A DNA stretch of 64,000 nucleotides, taken from positions 3,987,385 to 4,051,384 of the forward strand of contig CM067084.1 in NCBI GenBank assembly GCA_034008185.1, in the 5' to 3' direction. The notes under the pieces were generated by a model. That model made no database searches and was not told the DNA's origin. It was given only the letters and a program-made list of their open reading frames with translations. This DNA is from Gorsachius magnificus. Taxonomy: Eukaryota > Chordata > Aves > Pelecaniformes > Ardeidae. Made by a program: the position numbers and the translations under genes. Positions 1 through 12,400 of this stretch are shown one piece after another (positions within the stretch are counted from its first letter, which is position 1; each line of letters opens with the position of its first letter).

Positions 1-122
1 CCCTCTAACCTCAGCACAGGTGAGTTCCTATCTGCTCCCATTAATTCCTCATTCCCGCATCCTCTTCCCAAGCAAGCAGCGTTGTACAAGGCTCATTTAT
101 ACCCTAGCCACCTCCTGCGAGA
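1..122. other. Unique sequence at window edge
   Basis: Short mixed-composition sequence before the first CR1 tail. No open frame, repeat or RNA gene was recognised. It could be part of an older CR1 body too decayed to see, but nothing in it supports that directly. Confidence 0.5.
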
Positions 123-178
123 GGACTTGATGATCTTAAAGGTCTTTTCCAACCTAGACAATTCTATGATTCTATGAC
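123..178 (+). mobile_element. CR1 LINE, 3' tail only (about 56 bp)
   Basis: The sequence runs GACTTGATGATCTTAAAGG, then a TTTTCCAACCTA block, and closes with the doubled octamer ATTCTATGATTCTATGA that ends avian CR1 elements. Only the 3' untranslated tail is present, with no reverse-transcriptase coding sequence. CR1 copies are normally cut short at the 5' end during target-primed reverse transcription, so this is a very short, non-autonomous insertion. It closely matches the tails at 20653, 20894 and 56486, so it is the same or a sister subfamily. Confidence 0.9.
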
Positions 179-1251
179 TTTAGGCAGACGCAGCCCTGCC
201 ATAAAATCAAAATGCTCTCCCAGGTGGGGTCGCAGCTCCTCCACCACGGATCCGGAATAATTGAAATGAAACCCTCCCGTCTCCTTGCTTTCCCATTTGG
301 GATGAATTACCCAGGCAGGTCCTTCACTGCCAGCTCTGTACTACTGACTGTACCATTAAGCGGAGCTCCACCAGGGACAAATCTTTTTATACACTGAACA
401 GTAATACTTTTATGCTACCTAATGAGTTTTGCGATGCTGCATGCTACGCGGGGAAGCAAATATTTATCCCTGCGCAGAAAAAGTAACGGGCAGAGCGTTC
501 AAAGCATACATAGTGAAAAGTCTGTATGTGTTCCTACAGAGCAACCATTTCCTTTCCTTTTCAGAAGCCCTCACGAGATAGAACAGGCACCTCCTATTTC
601 TTCACCATTTCCTTGGCATTCACAATAAATATTGGAGATTGTGCCACAGGCTGCAGAGAATTTGAAATTTTGGGCAAATGTCCTCATGTGAGCATATGTA
701 GGCGTACTGACAACTTCAGGCAGCGTCCCAAAGGCGGCCTCGGAATCCGCTATTGCACAGCGCCTACAGGTACGAGGAAGGTATTTTTGCTTGATTAGAA
801 AAAGTCTGAGGTGAAATCCATTGAAGTTTGTGGAAATGGTCCTACTCTCTGGCGAGCTCTGGATGAAGCCCTGGGAATGATGCAAGTCATGCTGGAGCAG
901 TCAAGGTCATGACACATCATGATTCTGCAGTTGTGAAAACAATTGCCATGGCTTAGAGGGGTTTTTACAGCTTTTGTTTTCTCCTTTCCCCAGTGATAGA
1001 CCTTATAAACGCCACCATGAGATAGAAACTCTCACCCCGGGCAACAGAGGAAGAAGAGGATGGTTTTCTGCCCGGAGAAATTATCATTTCCTCAACTGAG
1101 TGTCAGCAGTTTTGGTATCAACCTACAAAAGTCTTGAGTTATTTGATCTATGAGTTACGCTTCTTCCCTGGGAACGGACTTTAACTGTATGTATTTGGCA
1201 AAATCTCTTCTTAAATCTTAAGTAATTTGCAGCCTCTGGTAGGTCAATGTT

Positions 1252-1289
1252 TGTGCGTATGTATATGTGTGTATACACGCACACACACT
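1252..1289. repeat. Imperfect TG/CA microsatellite
   Basis: Alternating purine-pyrimidine run that passes from TG units through GTATAC into CA units, so its two halves are roughly self-complementary. This composition can favour Z-DNA or a small cruciform. A TATATGTATATG stretch follows at about 1294-1306. No gene is attached. Confidence 0.75.
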
Positions 1290-2950
1290 TTTTTATATGT
1301 ATATGTAACATGGATAAAAAAAGGTTGTTTCTACTCATTTTTGATGCTCTTTATTCCACAGGTTCTTTCATCCACGCCGTGTGACCAATAACTCCTGCTA
1401 CCATAAAACCTCAGCATTTTGGATGCAGTAACAGCACATATGGTGTAAATCTCCACTACTACAACTGTCATAAATTAAAAAAATAAATTGTACTTTGGGC
1501 GGTAGAACTGTATGAAGTATAAGAATCAAGAAGGAATGTCTAAGCCTTTTTTTCCTGACGTGTAGCAATGTATATTCACAAGCTGTATCCCTCTTTTGGT
1601 TTTGGGAAAAAAAAGATATGAAGATACAAGCTCTCTTTCTATCACTATAGAAAATTCCTTCTAATATTGTTTCTAAGGTAAACAGTTATACATGTATTCA
1701 TGGACATCCATAATATTGCCAAAGCTCTATGCCTTTAGATCATGGGTCAGGCATCTCATTTTTCATGGAATTTTAAAAAATATTTTGGTTTAATACATTT
1801 TGGATCCTACACGTCTGCTGAATTTGGAGTTTTTAATGCATTGTATTTTCAGCTTTTTATTTTTGAAGAAAAAAAGCAACAACAACCACCCCACCTCACC
1901 CCCGTTTTTACCACGAACAATCTCAAGTCATGTTTCTTTCTTCCCTCACACTGAGGTTTGATTCCAAAAGTAAATTTTCAGATGGTGATAAAATTCTAAG
2001 AGCCAGTAGCCCAGCATTTCCCTGTGTTTCGCCTTCTGTTTGCAATCCTCTCTGTGGAGTTTTATTAATAGGCTTACTTATCGGAGGCAATATCCAAATG
2101 TGACAGCCAGCATTAATGATAAAAATAGACACCTATTTTACACAGAAGGAAAATATTAGAACAATCAAGGAAGAAGTAGAAGAAACGCTGCGTAATCCGT
2201 TAGGTGCCCTGCGACTGAGCTAAACGAGCTAAACCATAAACACTGATTAATTGAATGCACACTTGCCCCAGAATATAGTTGGATTTTACTAGCAGAATGC
2301 ACAGATTAAAATTAGTTCACATTATTATTCAGATGCTCAAACTCATCTGTAAAAATCATGGTCTGTACGTAGGCAAACCACACAAGTTGCCTACTGAAAA
2401 TCAGAGGCGCCCAAGTTTGCTTAATGTACAGCCTGCTGCTGATTAAAGATTGACCTGGCAACCATATAAATGGGACTTGAAAATGCAGTTGCCTGTTGTG
2501 TCAGAAACCTGGAGCCAAAAACCTAGGAGGTCTCTTCCAGAACGGCCTTGCTTGCAACCAACCCCTGTTTCGCTCCTGTCTACTTTTAACCGTACCGAAG
2601 AAGACATTCATTTCAATTTCTTGGTTTATGGTAAGCCAGACCCACCTCTTGGTTGGAGCAGACCTCTCACAATTATTAACAATAAATATCAAATCCTTGC
2701 TTCTGTTCTTAAATGGCTCATTTCAAATATGCCAAACAAATTTCCCATGGTTGCAGGCCCTGATTCCACAGACACTGTAACCTGGATGTGTTTGGTGGCG
2801 TGAAGCAGGAAACTCGGTTACTTTCTGTATGTTATAATTAATACTGTGGATGTATTAACTCTCAAGTGGAAGGTATTGTGCTGATCAGGCTTTGATCTGG
2901 AGCCTTGATCCAAGTCTACCGTTTCCAAGGTACAGCATAATACTCAGGGG

Positions 2951-2983
<33 letters not shown>
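2951..2983 (+). repeat. Poly(A) tract, 33 bases
   Basis: The longest homopolymer in the window, uninterrupted, preceded by GGGG and followed by GAGTCCC. No CR1 tail or AATAAA signal sits just upstream, and CR1 elements do not normally end in long poly(A). It may be a simple expansion or the tail of an unrecognised retrocopy. Confidence 0.9.
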
Positions 2984-2986
<3 letters not shown>

Positions 2987-3714
2987 TCCCTTGGGTAAAA
3001 TTTTGGGGGTAAAAAGATTTAAGTGTGCAAGGTTGGATCTAACTCATAGTAACAAGTCATATGCTGTCAGCGGAGACTCTTACATCACTTAACATATAGT
3101 TGCAAAGGTTTGCGTGTGTAAGTCCTGTGATTTCCCAACTACAGCGCTTGCTCTTCGCCTGTTGGTTGCCATGGACTGTTGAACCACAGAATCCCAATAT
3201 ATCACATACAGAGAGCAGTCCGCTTAGGGATGCTCAAGAAAATTCAATCTGAGTTAGCTGCAGCTGGGAAGGTTAAAATGGATTAAACTCCCTTTGAGGT
3301 CACTTGTCGTCAATGTTAAAATGACCTTGATTTGATTTAGATTGCTCCAAGACTGTTTAGAGGTATACCAACATCTGAAAACTGCCAAGATACCCCAATG
3401 TAACTCACTTGTGGTTGTTTGCACGAGAGAGACAGTCTCTGTTTTTTCTGTGTAGTCAGGTAAGAGCATTCAAAGAGATTATGCCAACTAGTTTAGCAAG
3501 AAAACAATTATAGGTAGGTTATTTTTAATTAGAAGTGATGGGACTCCAAATGTTTTCTGCCACAAATTCTCTTTGAGTCATTTCTATGCCTTGTAAAGAA
3601 CCAGTTAGGCTCCTGGAACCCTGTCATCTGCCTAACAGAATTCAGAAAGGCAAATCCAAAAAAGCTACGATACAGAAAGCCACGTACAAGGGACGTGGAG
3701 TGCTTGCTTTGACA

Positions 3715-3749
3715 AAGGGTTTGGGTTGGAAGGGACCTTTAAAGATTTT
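3715..3749 (-). mobile_element. CR1 scrap abutting a second CR1
   Basis: The block GGGTTTGGGTTGGAAGGGACC followed by TTTAAAGA is the reverse complement of the CR1 region just upstream of its terminal repeat. Its own terminal repeat is missing. Directly next to it begins a second minus-strand CR1 with a complete tail, starting CATAGAATCATAGAATC. The simplest reading is that the longer CR1 landed in or beside an older CR1 tail and replaced its end. The rest of the older copy is not seen beyond 4200. Confidence 0.6.
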
Positions 3750-4197
3750 CATAGAATCATAGAATCACAGAATGTTTTGGGTTGGAAGGGACCCCTAGAG
3801 GTCACCCAGCCCCAACCCCCCTGCAGGGAGCAGGGACACCTTTAACCAGATCAGGTTGCTCACAGCCCCGTCCAACCTGGCCTGGAATGTTCCCAAGGAT
3901 GGGGCCTCCACCGCCTCTCTGGGCAACCCCTGCCAGGGTTTCACCACCCTCAATGTAAAGAATTTCTTCCTTAGATCCAGTCTAAACCTACCCTGTTGTA
4001 GTTTAAAACCATCACCCCTTGTCCTGTCCCAGCTAGCCCTACTAAAAAGATTGTCCCCCCCTTTCCTCTGGCCCCCTTTAAGCCCTGAACGGCCGCAATC
4101 AGGTCTCCCCGCAGCCTCCTCTGCTCCAGGCTGAACACCCCCAACTCTCCCAGCTTGGCCTCATAGCAGAGGGGCTCCAGCCCTCGGAGCATTTTTG
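3750..4197 (-). mobile_element. CR1 LINE, 5'-truncated, includes end of the RT ORF
   Basis: Read on the minus strand, this copy carries the C-terminal part of the CR1 ORF2 polyprotein (after the reverse-transcriptase core), then the 3' UTR and the terminal octamer repeat at 3750-3771. Visible protein landmarks are [19 protein letters not shown] and RGDLIAA near 4090-4190, in the frame open on the minus strand from 4192. Downstream, FRLDLRK-, [10 protein letters not shown] and NLTW-type motifs of other copies can be matched only after frame changes. The copy is therefore decayed and cannot encode an enzyme. It stops near 4197, a typical 5' truncation. Confidence 0.92.
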
Positions 4198-7100
4198 TAG
4201 CCCTAGTAGTTTTTTTAACCCATTTTTTGTATTTTTATTGGACAGTAGCATAAAACCCTGAGATTCCAAGATGTTTTCCCACACATCGTTCATCTGGGTC
4301 TCAGCCAGTTACACCTTATGAATGGTTCTGTCCCAATGCACAGGGAAAGTGGTGAGAATGTCTAGTTTTGGGGACACCCCCCCCAGCCCAATTTATCATT
4401 GGCTCTAGAGGTGTATCAACTAGAAAGATGACTTTCCCAGTGGGATTTCACCAAGACTGAGGTTATTCCACCGGCTTTCATAGCGCTCAGGGTAGCCTCG
4501 CAGACCCAGATTATTTTGTGTTTTGGTGAACCCAGTGAGGTCATCACCAGAGATTTAAGAAAACCAAATATCGTTTATCCCTGTGATCCTTTTCCCACAT
4601 TTTGCACTTTAAGTGTTGTTATTTAATGATTTTTTTGCCAGCTGTTTGCCTGCAGGAAGGGGGAACCATAAAACCAGTTTCAAACTGGAGATGGTTTGGC
4701 AATCACACAAAGTTAAGGGCAGCAGCCGGGGACAGTAGCACTCAATAAAACTCAATGAGTTAAAGTAGAACTGGCACCAGCGTTTTCTCTGTTAATACCA
4801 TTAGCCCCTTGGAAATCCCCGTACGACACATGGTGCCTCAGGCAATCTGCCTCCTCTCCGTTATCGCGCTGACCGCAGAGATCTGCTTAAGGACATATTT
4901 CTGTGTTTTAGAAATCCTTCAGGAAGAAAACGTAACCAAACGCTGATACAGATTGCTGTAATATCACGTACCGAACTGATTTTAGTATATGTATGAATAG
5001 CGCTGTTTCTATGGTAATGGAGCACCAGGTTCTGGGTACGAAAACTAAATTCGCGTCGGCAAAAAGCAAGCGAGTGCGCGTGCACGCAGGCTGAATGCTT
5101 TGGGAATCAACTCAGGATGATTTCTTTTCCAACAGTACCTTTCCTATGCATGCAACATTCACCAAACACTGTGAGCACTATGTACAACACTTTACAGGCT
5201 CAGTTACACCCTGGGAAGGTTTTTACGCCAGGATAGAAGCAAGTCAGCCAAAAGGTAAAATTGGGGGAGAAAAAAACCCCCACCCGCATTCCTTCTTTTA
5301 AGCACTGATGCTCTGCAATGAGGAGAGGGGAAAATAAAACAATCGCGCTTATAAATAACAGCTTATTAGTAACAAATAAGCAATTTGAAGCGGAAAAAAT
5401 GAGGAAATCCACTTAAGGAATGTCTAAGGGCAATCTGCATGAGCAAGAGCATGGCTAACGGTCACGTAGTTTTTGATGCTTTCTCTTGAGTGGCAAAGCC
5501 CATACGATAAGTACAATTATATACAAAAGAGCCGTGATTTTGCTAATGCATTTTTTTGACTGAACTGTGCGACATTAAACAGTGGGGATGCACTAACGAG
5601 GGTTCTTTCAGCACACCCAGCGGAAGTTTTAAGAAGAAAATACCCTAGATTTTCCTTACCCTAGAAGTGGAAGAAAAGCTCCACAGCAGGATATGAAAAC
5701 AAGGAACTTTAAAGCTGGCTCCTTATTGAACTTCAGCAATTTGGTTTCTGGTTTTGCCTTTCTCAAGCAGCGGCGGTGGTTTATGTCCGTACCATCCATG
5801 ACATGGTTTATGATTGAGACAGCTCACAGGTCCATTACCTCGCATGACAACGCTCATTATTTGGGAATTACTGCGGTGAGTAACGCAAGCAGAATTCGCT
5901 TTATTGCCTTAGCGTATATGGGCTGGCAAACGCATTACGATGATGTCTAATTCTGGGAAGGCAAACAACTTTATAGTCATCGTTAACACAGGTTGTAAAC
6001 GCTACACATGCAATTCGGTAGAAATTCCTACAGGCATGGAAGAAACCCGTTACAGCTTATATGGAATATAAGACGCAAATGCCGTACCGTCTACGAAGGG
6101 GGAAGCAGCAACAGCGCTGCTGATCAGAAAACACGTTTCTGATTTGCAGAAACGTCGCGAGTTCCCGTAACTCAGCACATACGTAGCCCTAGGGTAAGTC
6201 TGTCGGCGTAGCGAGGGTTTTCACAACGTACGAGTGCTGCCTCAAGGCATTTGGCAACACCTTCTCCCTGCTGGCTCCTAACAGTACCTGGGAGCATAAC
6301 GAAATGGAATCTGCCTTCCGCGTGGTCTCCTCTACCATACAGCGACTGCAACCCTGATCCTGCAAATGCCTACGTACACGCTCGGCGTTTCCATCGTGAC
6401 CGGTCCCGCTACGCGTGTGAGGAAAGCACGACACGCACGCAACTTCTGATGGAAGCGGACATCGTGGCTCTTCAGGGTTACTGCCTAATTGCTGACAGGT
6501 TCGAAACGGGTCGGCTCCTTTGCCATTCTGCAGTACAGAAGAAACGTGAGGTAGAAACAAATTGAGGAATCTACATTCGAATCACAAAAACTCATACTGG
6601 CCACAACGCCCTCATTAAGCAATAAAGATCTCTCAGGAAAAGGTTTAATAAAAAGGAAAGCAAGTAATAGGAGGAAAGATCCAACTGGCAGTGCCTAATT
6701 AGAGCAGAGCAGGACACCCTGCCCTCTGCTTCTTTATGGGTGCAAAGTGGTATAACGCAGGCAGAAGTAAATCCTGGATAATCATAGGCCTTATTCTTAA
6801 TTCTCTTCTCTGGCAGACCCAAATTACTTCAGCGTGATCTCTTTCTGCTTTTCCAAACACAACTGGGGGCTTGGAGAGCATATTTGGCAAAGGTGAGAAG
6901 GAAAGGAATGTGAAAAAAGTGCAAAGGGAGTGGTTTACTTTAGAAGGCAGTCATGTTTCTCCCCCTTTCTTTTCCCCTTTTACAGTTTCTCCAGCCCCAC
7001 GCTACTGAAAGAAAGGATGTGGCTGAAAAACTGGGCTGGGGTTTAGGGGTTCACTTCTTAGCTCCAGATTTCTCATACGATAGCGAGCCATCAGATATTA

Positions 7101-9387
7101 CAAGAGTACAAGCTAGTAAGCGTCACCACATGAATCATCTTGTTCACACAAATACTGTTAAAAACCCCTCCAAACACATGGAGGAAATCTTGGGTATTTC
7201 CTAGTTTCAAAATACTTTAAGAAGGAAATAACGATTGGAAGTGGTTAGTAGCATCACATAAGCAGAAAGAGCAAATTTGGCACAGGTTCTGGTGCTCAAA
7301 GGGGATACAAGGAGAAGAGGTGTGCAGCCCAAAAGCAAGAAAAAAAAATGGCAGAGCTTCTTTAGAAAGAAGTTATATTCATGGACTAAAACAATAACTT
7401 CGGAGCCAGACAAAATTTATGGAAAATACATGCCTAATGAGAGAAAAGAGCCATGAGGGCATTCAGATGCTAAGAAAGTATGATGGCAAAGATAAAAATC
7501 CAGGCTTAATGACTACGTAAGGAGAAAAAGCAGATCAATTATAAAGGAAAGGACGTTTTGAGTTGATACAGTTCAATTTCTGGAAACAATGAGAGCTTTT
7601 TAGTTTGCCAAATGAATTAGTAAATGAATATAAAACTGCAGAGTTTTCTGGGCCTCTAGAGGAAAATTAGTGGTGCTGGCTGGTACTGCCATTTATTAAA
7701 AACTGTTTGGGGATTCTGCGAGGAACCCAAGTAATTGCTTTCCATTTTCAAGGGTAAGCAAAAGAAAGTGGAATAGGCTGAATTCGTAGACGTCAGGCAT
7801 TATCTCCACTGTGTCACACTTTTAATGTATATTTAATACACTGTGTGAGACCCCGCGGGTTACAGTGAGCCTTAGGAACTTGCAATTTGTCATGGGTGGG
7901 ATACTCCATGGGGATCACTGGCCTAGAGATTTTTTTGGAGAAGGATAATTTCTGTTTTTTTTCTTTTTTATTAGAGCTGCTGTAGCACTCTGGAACAACC
8001 ATAGAGCCACAGCACCATTCTGCATCTGCAAGGTGCTTCCCAAGAAGTGTTTTCTGAACCCTCTCTTCCATCTGGGAAAAGGGGTCTTTGGCACTGAGGA
8101 CCCAACTGCCCTTTCCTTTTAACAAACTTACTAGTGATCACGTCTTTTTTTTGAGGGGGAGGAGAAAAAAAAATAAAAGAAAAAAGCCCAGGTGGTTCTG
8201 GCAGTTGCGTTCTGTACATTTCAAACTACAATGGGACTCAAAGTTTCCAAGTGCACGTAAGGAAGGCGACCGAGGTAGCTGCTGGGAAGGGAGTCTCCGA
8301 ACAGCAACGATGAGGTCTTCCGAAACAAGCAGAAACTGGAAGGTTCGTTGGGCACCGTCCAGAAAGAGCAATGCCTCCTTTCGACTGCAGTAACTGCCGT
8401 GCAGTTTGGGGGTTAGCCCTCCTGACGTAATTCCTTCCCACTGACTTCAAGTTTCCTTCTTACTGGCTCCACTGTGCACGGGCCCTCATACCCAACAGCT
8501 CCATCATCGATCTGTCAAAGCCCTCTCTCAATATTAGCGACCCGTGTTTCTCTGGAGGAGAGAAATCACAAACCTCCCCTTGCTCCCAAGAGCTCTTGGC
8601 TTACGGGGGTACCCGTTCTCAGTTTCATGTTTCCCTAGAGGTAAGGCGGAGTCAAAAAAGGTCTTCTGTTTTTTCTGGCAATTAACCTTGCGAGCGGAAA
8701 ACCACAAGAACTGAGCCTTTGATCATTTTTCTCTTTAAAGCAGTCACTTAATATCAGCACATTTAATTTCCCCGTGAACACTGAGGTAGCTTGGGCTGCT
8801 ACCTGTTCTCCTAACTGAAAAAGAAAATGAATACATGAACAGCTGAAAATTTGGGAGGAAGAGAAACTATTAAATGTATGGCACGCCCAAATACAGAGAT
8901 GAATGCCACGTGTATTCTGCTATGCAAAAACCTTATTAAACCGAGCACGTGAAGGGTCTTACTTTGCAACGCAGCATTTGAGGAGTTCCTCCCTGGATTA
9001 CTTTCATTCCAGACCGCCTGGTAAATGTGGGTGAGACAGCGCAGGGATGAGAACATATATGTGGGTACTGTATTACTACGCTGCTTTAACACGCTCTGCA
9101 ATTAATGTGATTCGCAATTGCTAAGGAAACACGGTGGCATTTTACACTAGGACTGAGACAGGACAGCAAGAGGAGAACCCAAAGGGCACCTCTGGTTGCT
9201 TACCCAAATTGATACAGGGTTCTAGAGAAATCTTTTAGGTAACAAATACAACAAATGAGAAGAATTTTGAATATTTTTTTACTCGCTGAGGAGAAAAAGA
9301 ATGAATGTAGAAATCCTATTAAAAAAATTCAAATATGTTATTATTTTTAAAATTAATGTATTCAGTTTTCATTGCCTATTCTGAAAC
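4198..9387. other. Unique non-coding sequence with a CpG-rich core
   Basis: About 5.2 kb with no recognised gene or transposon. The part from roughly 5760 to 6600 is rich in CpG and is listed separately. CpG is also frequent at 4861-5090. A pyrimidine tract ending TTTTACAG at 6985 looks like a splice acceptor and is followed by 73 open codons to a stop at 7202-7204, but no donor or partner exon is evident. Open frames at 6189-6560 (minus) and 6251-6565 (plus) overlap each other and match nothing familiar. Confidence 0.55.
5760..6600. promoter_or_regulatory. CpG-island-like segment without an adjacent gene
   Basis: Hand counting gives about 54 CpG in 840 bases. The core at 6061-6480 has about 34 CpG in 420 bases at about 54% G+C, for an observed/expected ratio near 1.1. 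Most of the window has roughly one CpG per 100 bases. CpG survives where DNA is unmethylated in the germ line, so such segments often mark promoters or enhancers. No start of a known gene can be seen, so this may be an orphan island, the promoter of a non-coding RNA, or part of a larger conserved regulatory block. The function is inferred. Confidence 0.55.
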
Positions 9388-9454
9388 AACCTAGAAAGGT
9401 TGGACCAGATGATCCTTGAGGTCCCTTCCAACCCAGGATTCTATGATTCTATGA
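9388..9454 (+). mobile_element. CR1 LINE, 3' tail only (about 65 bp)
   Basis: AGGTTGGACCAGATGATCC, then GAGGTCCCTTCCAACC, and the terminal repeat ATTCTATGATTCTATGA at 9438-9454. This is the 3' UTR end of a CR1 element. The internal wording (GGACCAGATGATCC...GAGGTCCCTTCC) differs from the GACTTGATGATCTTAAAGG type at 123 and 20653, so it belongs to another CR1 subfamily. No coding sequence is retained. Confidence 0.9.
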
Positions 9455-12400
9455 ATTTGAGAACAAGATGGAGAAAACTCCATATATTATGAATTCATTT
9501 TTGCAATGAAACACCACAACCATTAAAAAAATTAAGATCAACAACTGCCCTCAATGAGAATACATAGACATCAACATGGAGGGGGAGGGATAAGGGAAAA
9601 AAAAAGATAAAGCAGCTTTAAGCTGAAGTACTGCTACCTAGCTTTGCAGTTCCCAGACCTTATTTAAGTTCAGGTCTCTGAGACACCTATGATTCCTCTG
9701 CAAAGCCAACGCTCAGGCTCGCAGAAAGGATCTGGAGAAAATGATGGGCATTGGGTGAGGACAAGACCCTTCCCTCCTCCTGTGCTTGCCCGCCTTTGCG
9801 CAGCGACGTGACTCCTCATGGAGCGGGGGGAATGCAATCCCAGCAGCCCATGCCTCGTTCCAGCCCCATAGCACCTCAGAACAAATACACCTCCTCTTCC
9901 AGCTGCATTTGAAAAGCAAGCGTTTTGGCTACCAAACTCTAAGAAAGGCCATTAGGCCTAACCTACTGGATTTACTTTACAGTGTTATCGTGACAACCCG
10001 TTCCAAGACCCACCACAACAGGGATGCGCATGTCCTTTTTTCCACCGGTCCTTTGCGGTCTACGTAGCAAATACACTGGCATTTCTTTACTTTATAGGAG
10101 AAACTTGGAGTGACTTCCCAAATACTTGCATAATCCCTTTTTAAAATGATCACTGCCAACATGAAGGAATAATTTGTCCTCTTACTGCCCTGCTCTGCTT
10201 CAAAAAGGCAAAATATGATTTATTAACAGACTCTGAAGCTCCCCCCAACTAGGACGGCATAAACCTGGTACAACAGAACTAGGGTCTCCCCTTATTGCTT
10301 TTCATATTGTAGGAGAGTAGCCCGTTGCAGTTTTATAAACCCGCCCCCCCAGCTATCGGAGCATCTCGCGAAGGCTGTTTCAGTGAAGAGGAATTCTGCT
10401 GGGATCTGATAACTGCTCTAAATTTTTCTGGGGTCCAAACTAGCTTCAGTGCTGGAGTTACTGATGTTGTCCAACATCACCTGTCCAGAAATCGAAACTG
10501 GACACATTTGTGGATTTTGTTTTTTGTGAGTTCCTTTTGAATACACGAGGTTGAAAACCTTGAATTCATCTCCATCTACAACCCTTCTGCCCCAACCTAA
10601 AACCTTGGGGGAAAAAACCCAATGTTTTATCCTCATTCTAGTACCTACCAACAAGCAGCAATGGAAACGGAGCAGTGAATTCAAAGGAAATATCCAGTTA
10701 CGAGACTCAGACAAGCCTTGGCACATCCTAAGGTAAAACAGAGAAATGTGTTTTCTTTGTAGGTTGTGGGATTTTTTTTTTTTTTAAAGGAACAACGGCA
10801 GCTAAGTTCAACGATAGAAGGTGGTATAAAAACTCCCCTGACGAACTGGCAGGCGGCTTCGAGCACAATCCTGTTTACAGAGCAAACCATATGTAGCCCC
10901 AGGCTGCATTTTCCTGTTACAAAGGGTTGGGCGACAGCTCCTGGCGCTTGTTTTCGACTGCAGGTTCCAGGGCACCTTTCCCATGACAGTTCGAAAGGTT
11001 CCGCTGTGAATAGTCTTCGAGAAGGTTTTGAGGAAAAAAAATACAGATTTTTTAAGTCGCGTTAGCCCATTGGCATCACAAAAAGAGCCTGCAGGCAAAT
11101 TAGACTGTGTTGGCACAAGTCAGGAGTAACGAGCTGCAGTGCCGAGGGCGCAGTGCCGTGAAGTCCAATTGTCACCAGACTCCGGGCATTGCGAAACCAG
11201 GACCTTGGCTAATAGAAGTCCATGGGTGTAAATTCAGCCGTCAGCCCCTGAAACTGCAGCACCTCTTTGCTCAGACAGCACCATCACTTAATTAAGTGTT
11301 GATGTGTTTTGGGTGGAAGCCCCTCACAGCAGCACTGCTTCCGAATAAGCCATTTCATTTTAAAAAGGGTATGGGAACAGAGGCCTCTCCCGTATTAGAG
11401 AAATATTTTGGAACGGAATTTGCGTTCCACTTATCATTGGTTTCATAGCAGTTGGCTTTAAACTCAAAGGAAAAAAAAAATTACATCACAAACTATATTC
11501 CTATAACTCATTAAGGGCGACCACAAAATCAGTGGAAAAACCGTTACCAGACCTCTCAATATTGAGGGATCATTCATTTGTTTCGCCACTGCTTCCCAGG
11601 TTTATAGAAGGGCAAAAGTGCCTTGGTCTTTGCTTGCTACATATGAGATGGTCTCCAGCTGGCAGAGGGAGAACAGAAAACTGTTGCTATAGGGTATGTC
11701 CATTTTTATGGTTAAAATTGTTGTTTACATCTCAGCAAGCCTCTGGAGCAGGTTAAAAATTAATGCGAACAAATCAAGATGCAGATTTACTTCGTTATAC
11801 ACTTCTTCCTCTAAAAAAGGGAAACCACCCCCCTCTCCTCTTTGCATGTATCTTAGAATATTCACGGTATCAAATACAGGCCAAAGGAACATACGGCAGT
11901 CAGATTTCTTCTGGATGAGGTCATTTTGAAGTAAGGTCTTTTTTCTCCCCCTACCGACATTTACATGCTGTCCTCAGAATTTGGCCATGACATTCCAGAT
12001 AAAATGATCACTTCCCGAGTCCTCAGGATCTTCTCAATTTTCTTCTTTAAGTCAGCGCTGGGAGGGTAGCCCTGTTGCTGCAGAAGAGCCAACAGATTTC
12101 TTGGATTCTAGCCAAAATGCTGGTTTGTAGCTCCTTTTTGCTATGTTTCGGATTAATTTCACCCCTCGAGCTACCAACGTAGTTGGAGTTTTGGGGGAGT
12201 TTTCACGAGTCATTTTTCTAACAGTATAAAATGACATCTATGCTACAGTTATTCCTAGTTTTGAGAAAATTCAGGCAGCTCTTTGGAAAGAAGAATTAAG
12301 GTAGTATTGCAGGAATTCAGTGTAAAAATTAAGTGTACTCCCCAACAATAAAAAAAAAAAATAGCACCAAGGCAGGTTTCTCAGCCACGTATCATGTTTT

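Larger units (their letters stand above)
179..3714. other. Unique non-coding sequence, no gene seen
   Basis: About 3.5 kb without a recognisable gene. Open frames reach at most about 117 codons (2450-2803, plus strand) and match no family I know. The stretch holds a TG/CA microsatellite near 1252 and a long poly(A) at 2951, listed separately. A Kozak-like GCCACCATG at 1011-1019 is followed by a stop after one codon, so it is not a start. A half RFX-type site (GGTTGCCATGGAC) lies near 3164 but stands alone. Confidence 0.6.

Noticed and set aside
1011..1025. Kozak-like GCCACCATG
   Set aside because: The ATG is followed by AGA and then TAG, so there is no open frame.
4099..4293. Minus-strand frame that could be taken for a small gene
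   Set aside because: It overlaps the CR1 C-terminal coding sequence in another frame and continues into unrelated DNA.
6495..6515. GGTTCGAAAC resembling a tRNA B box
   Set aside because: No A box at the right distance and no cloverleaf. The same holds for GTTCGAA-like words near 10988, 18816 and 32010.
6189..6565. Overlapping plus and minus frames of 104 and 123 codons in the CpG-rich segment
   Set aside because: High G+C lowers stop frequency on both strands. Neither product resembles a known family and both cannot easily be real.
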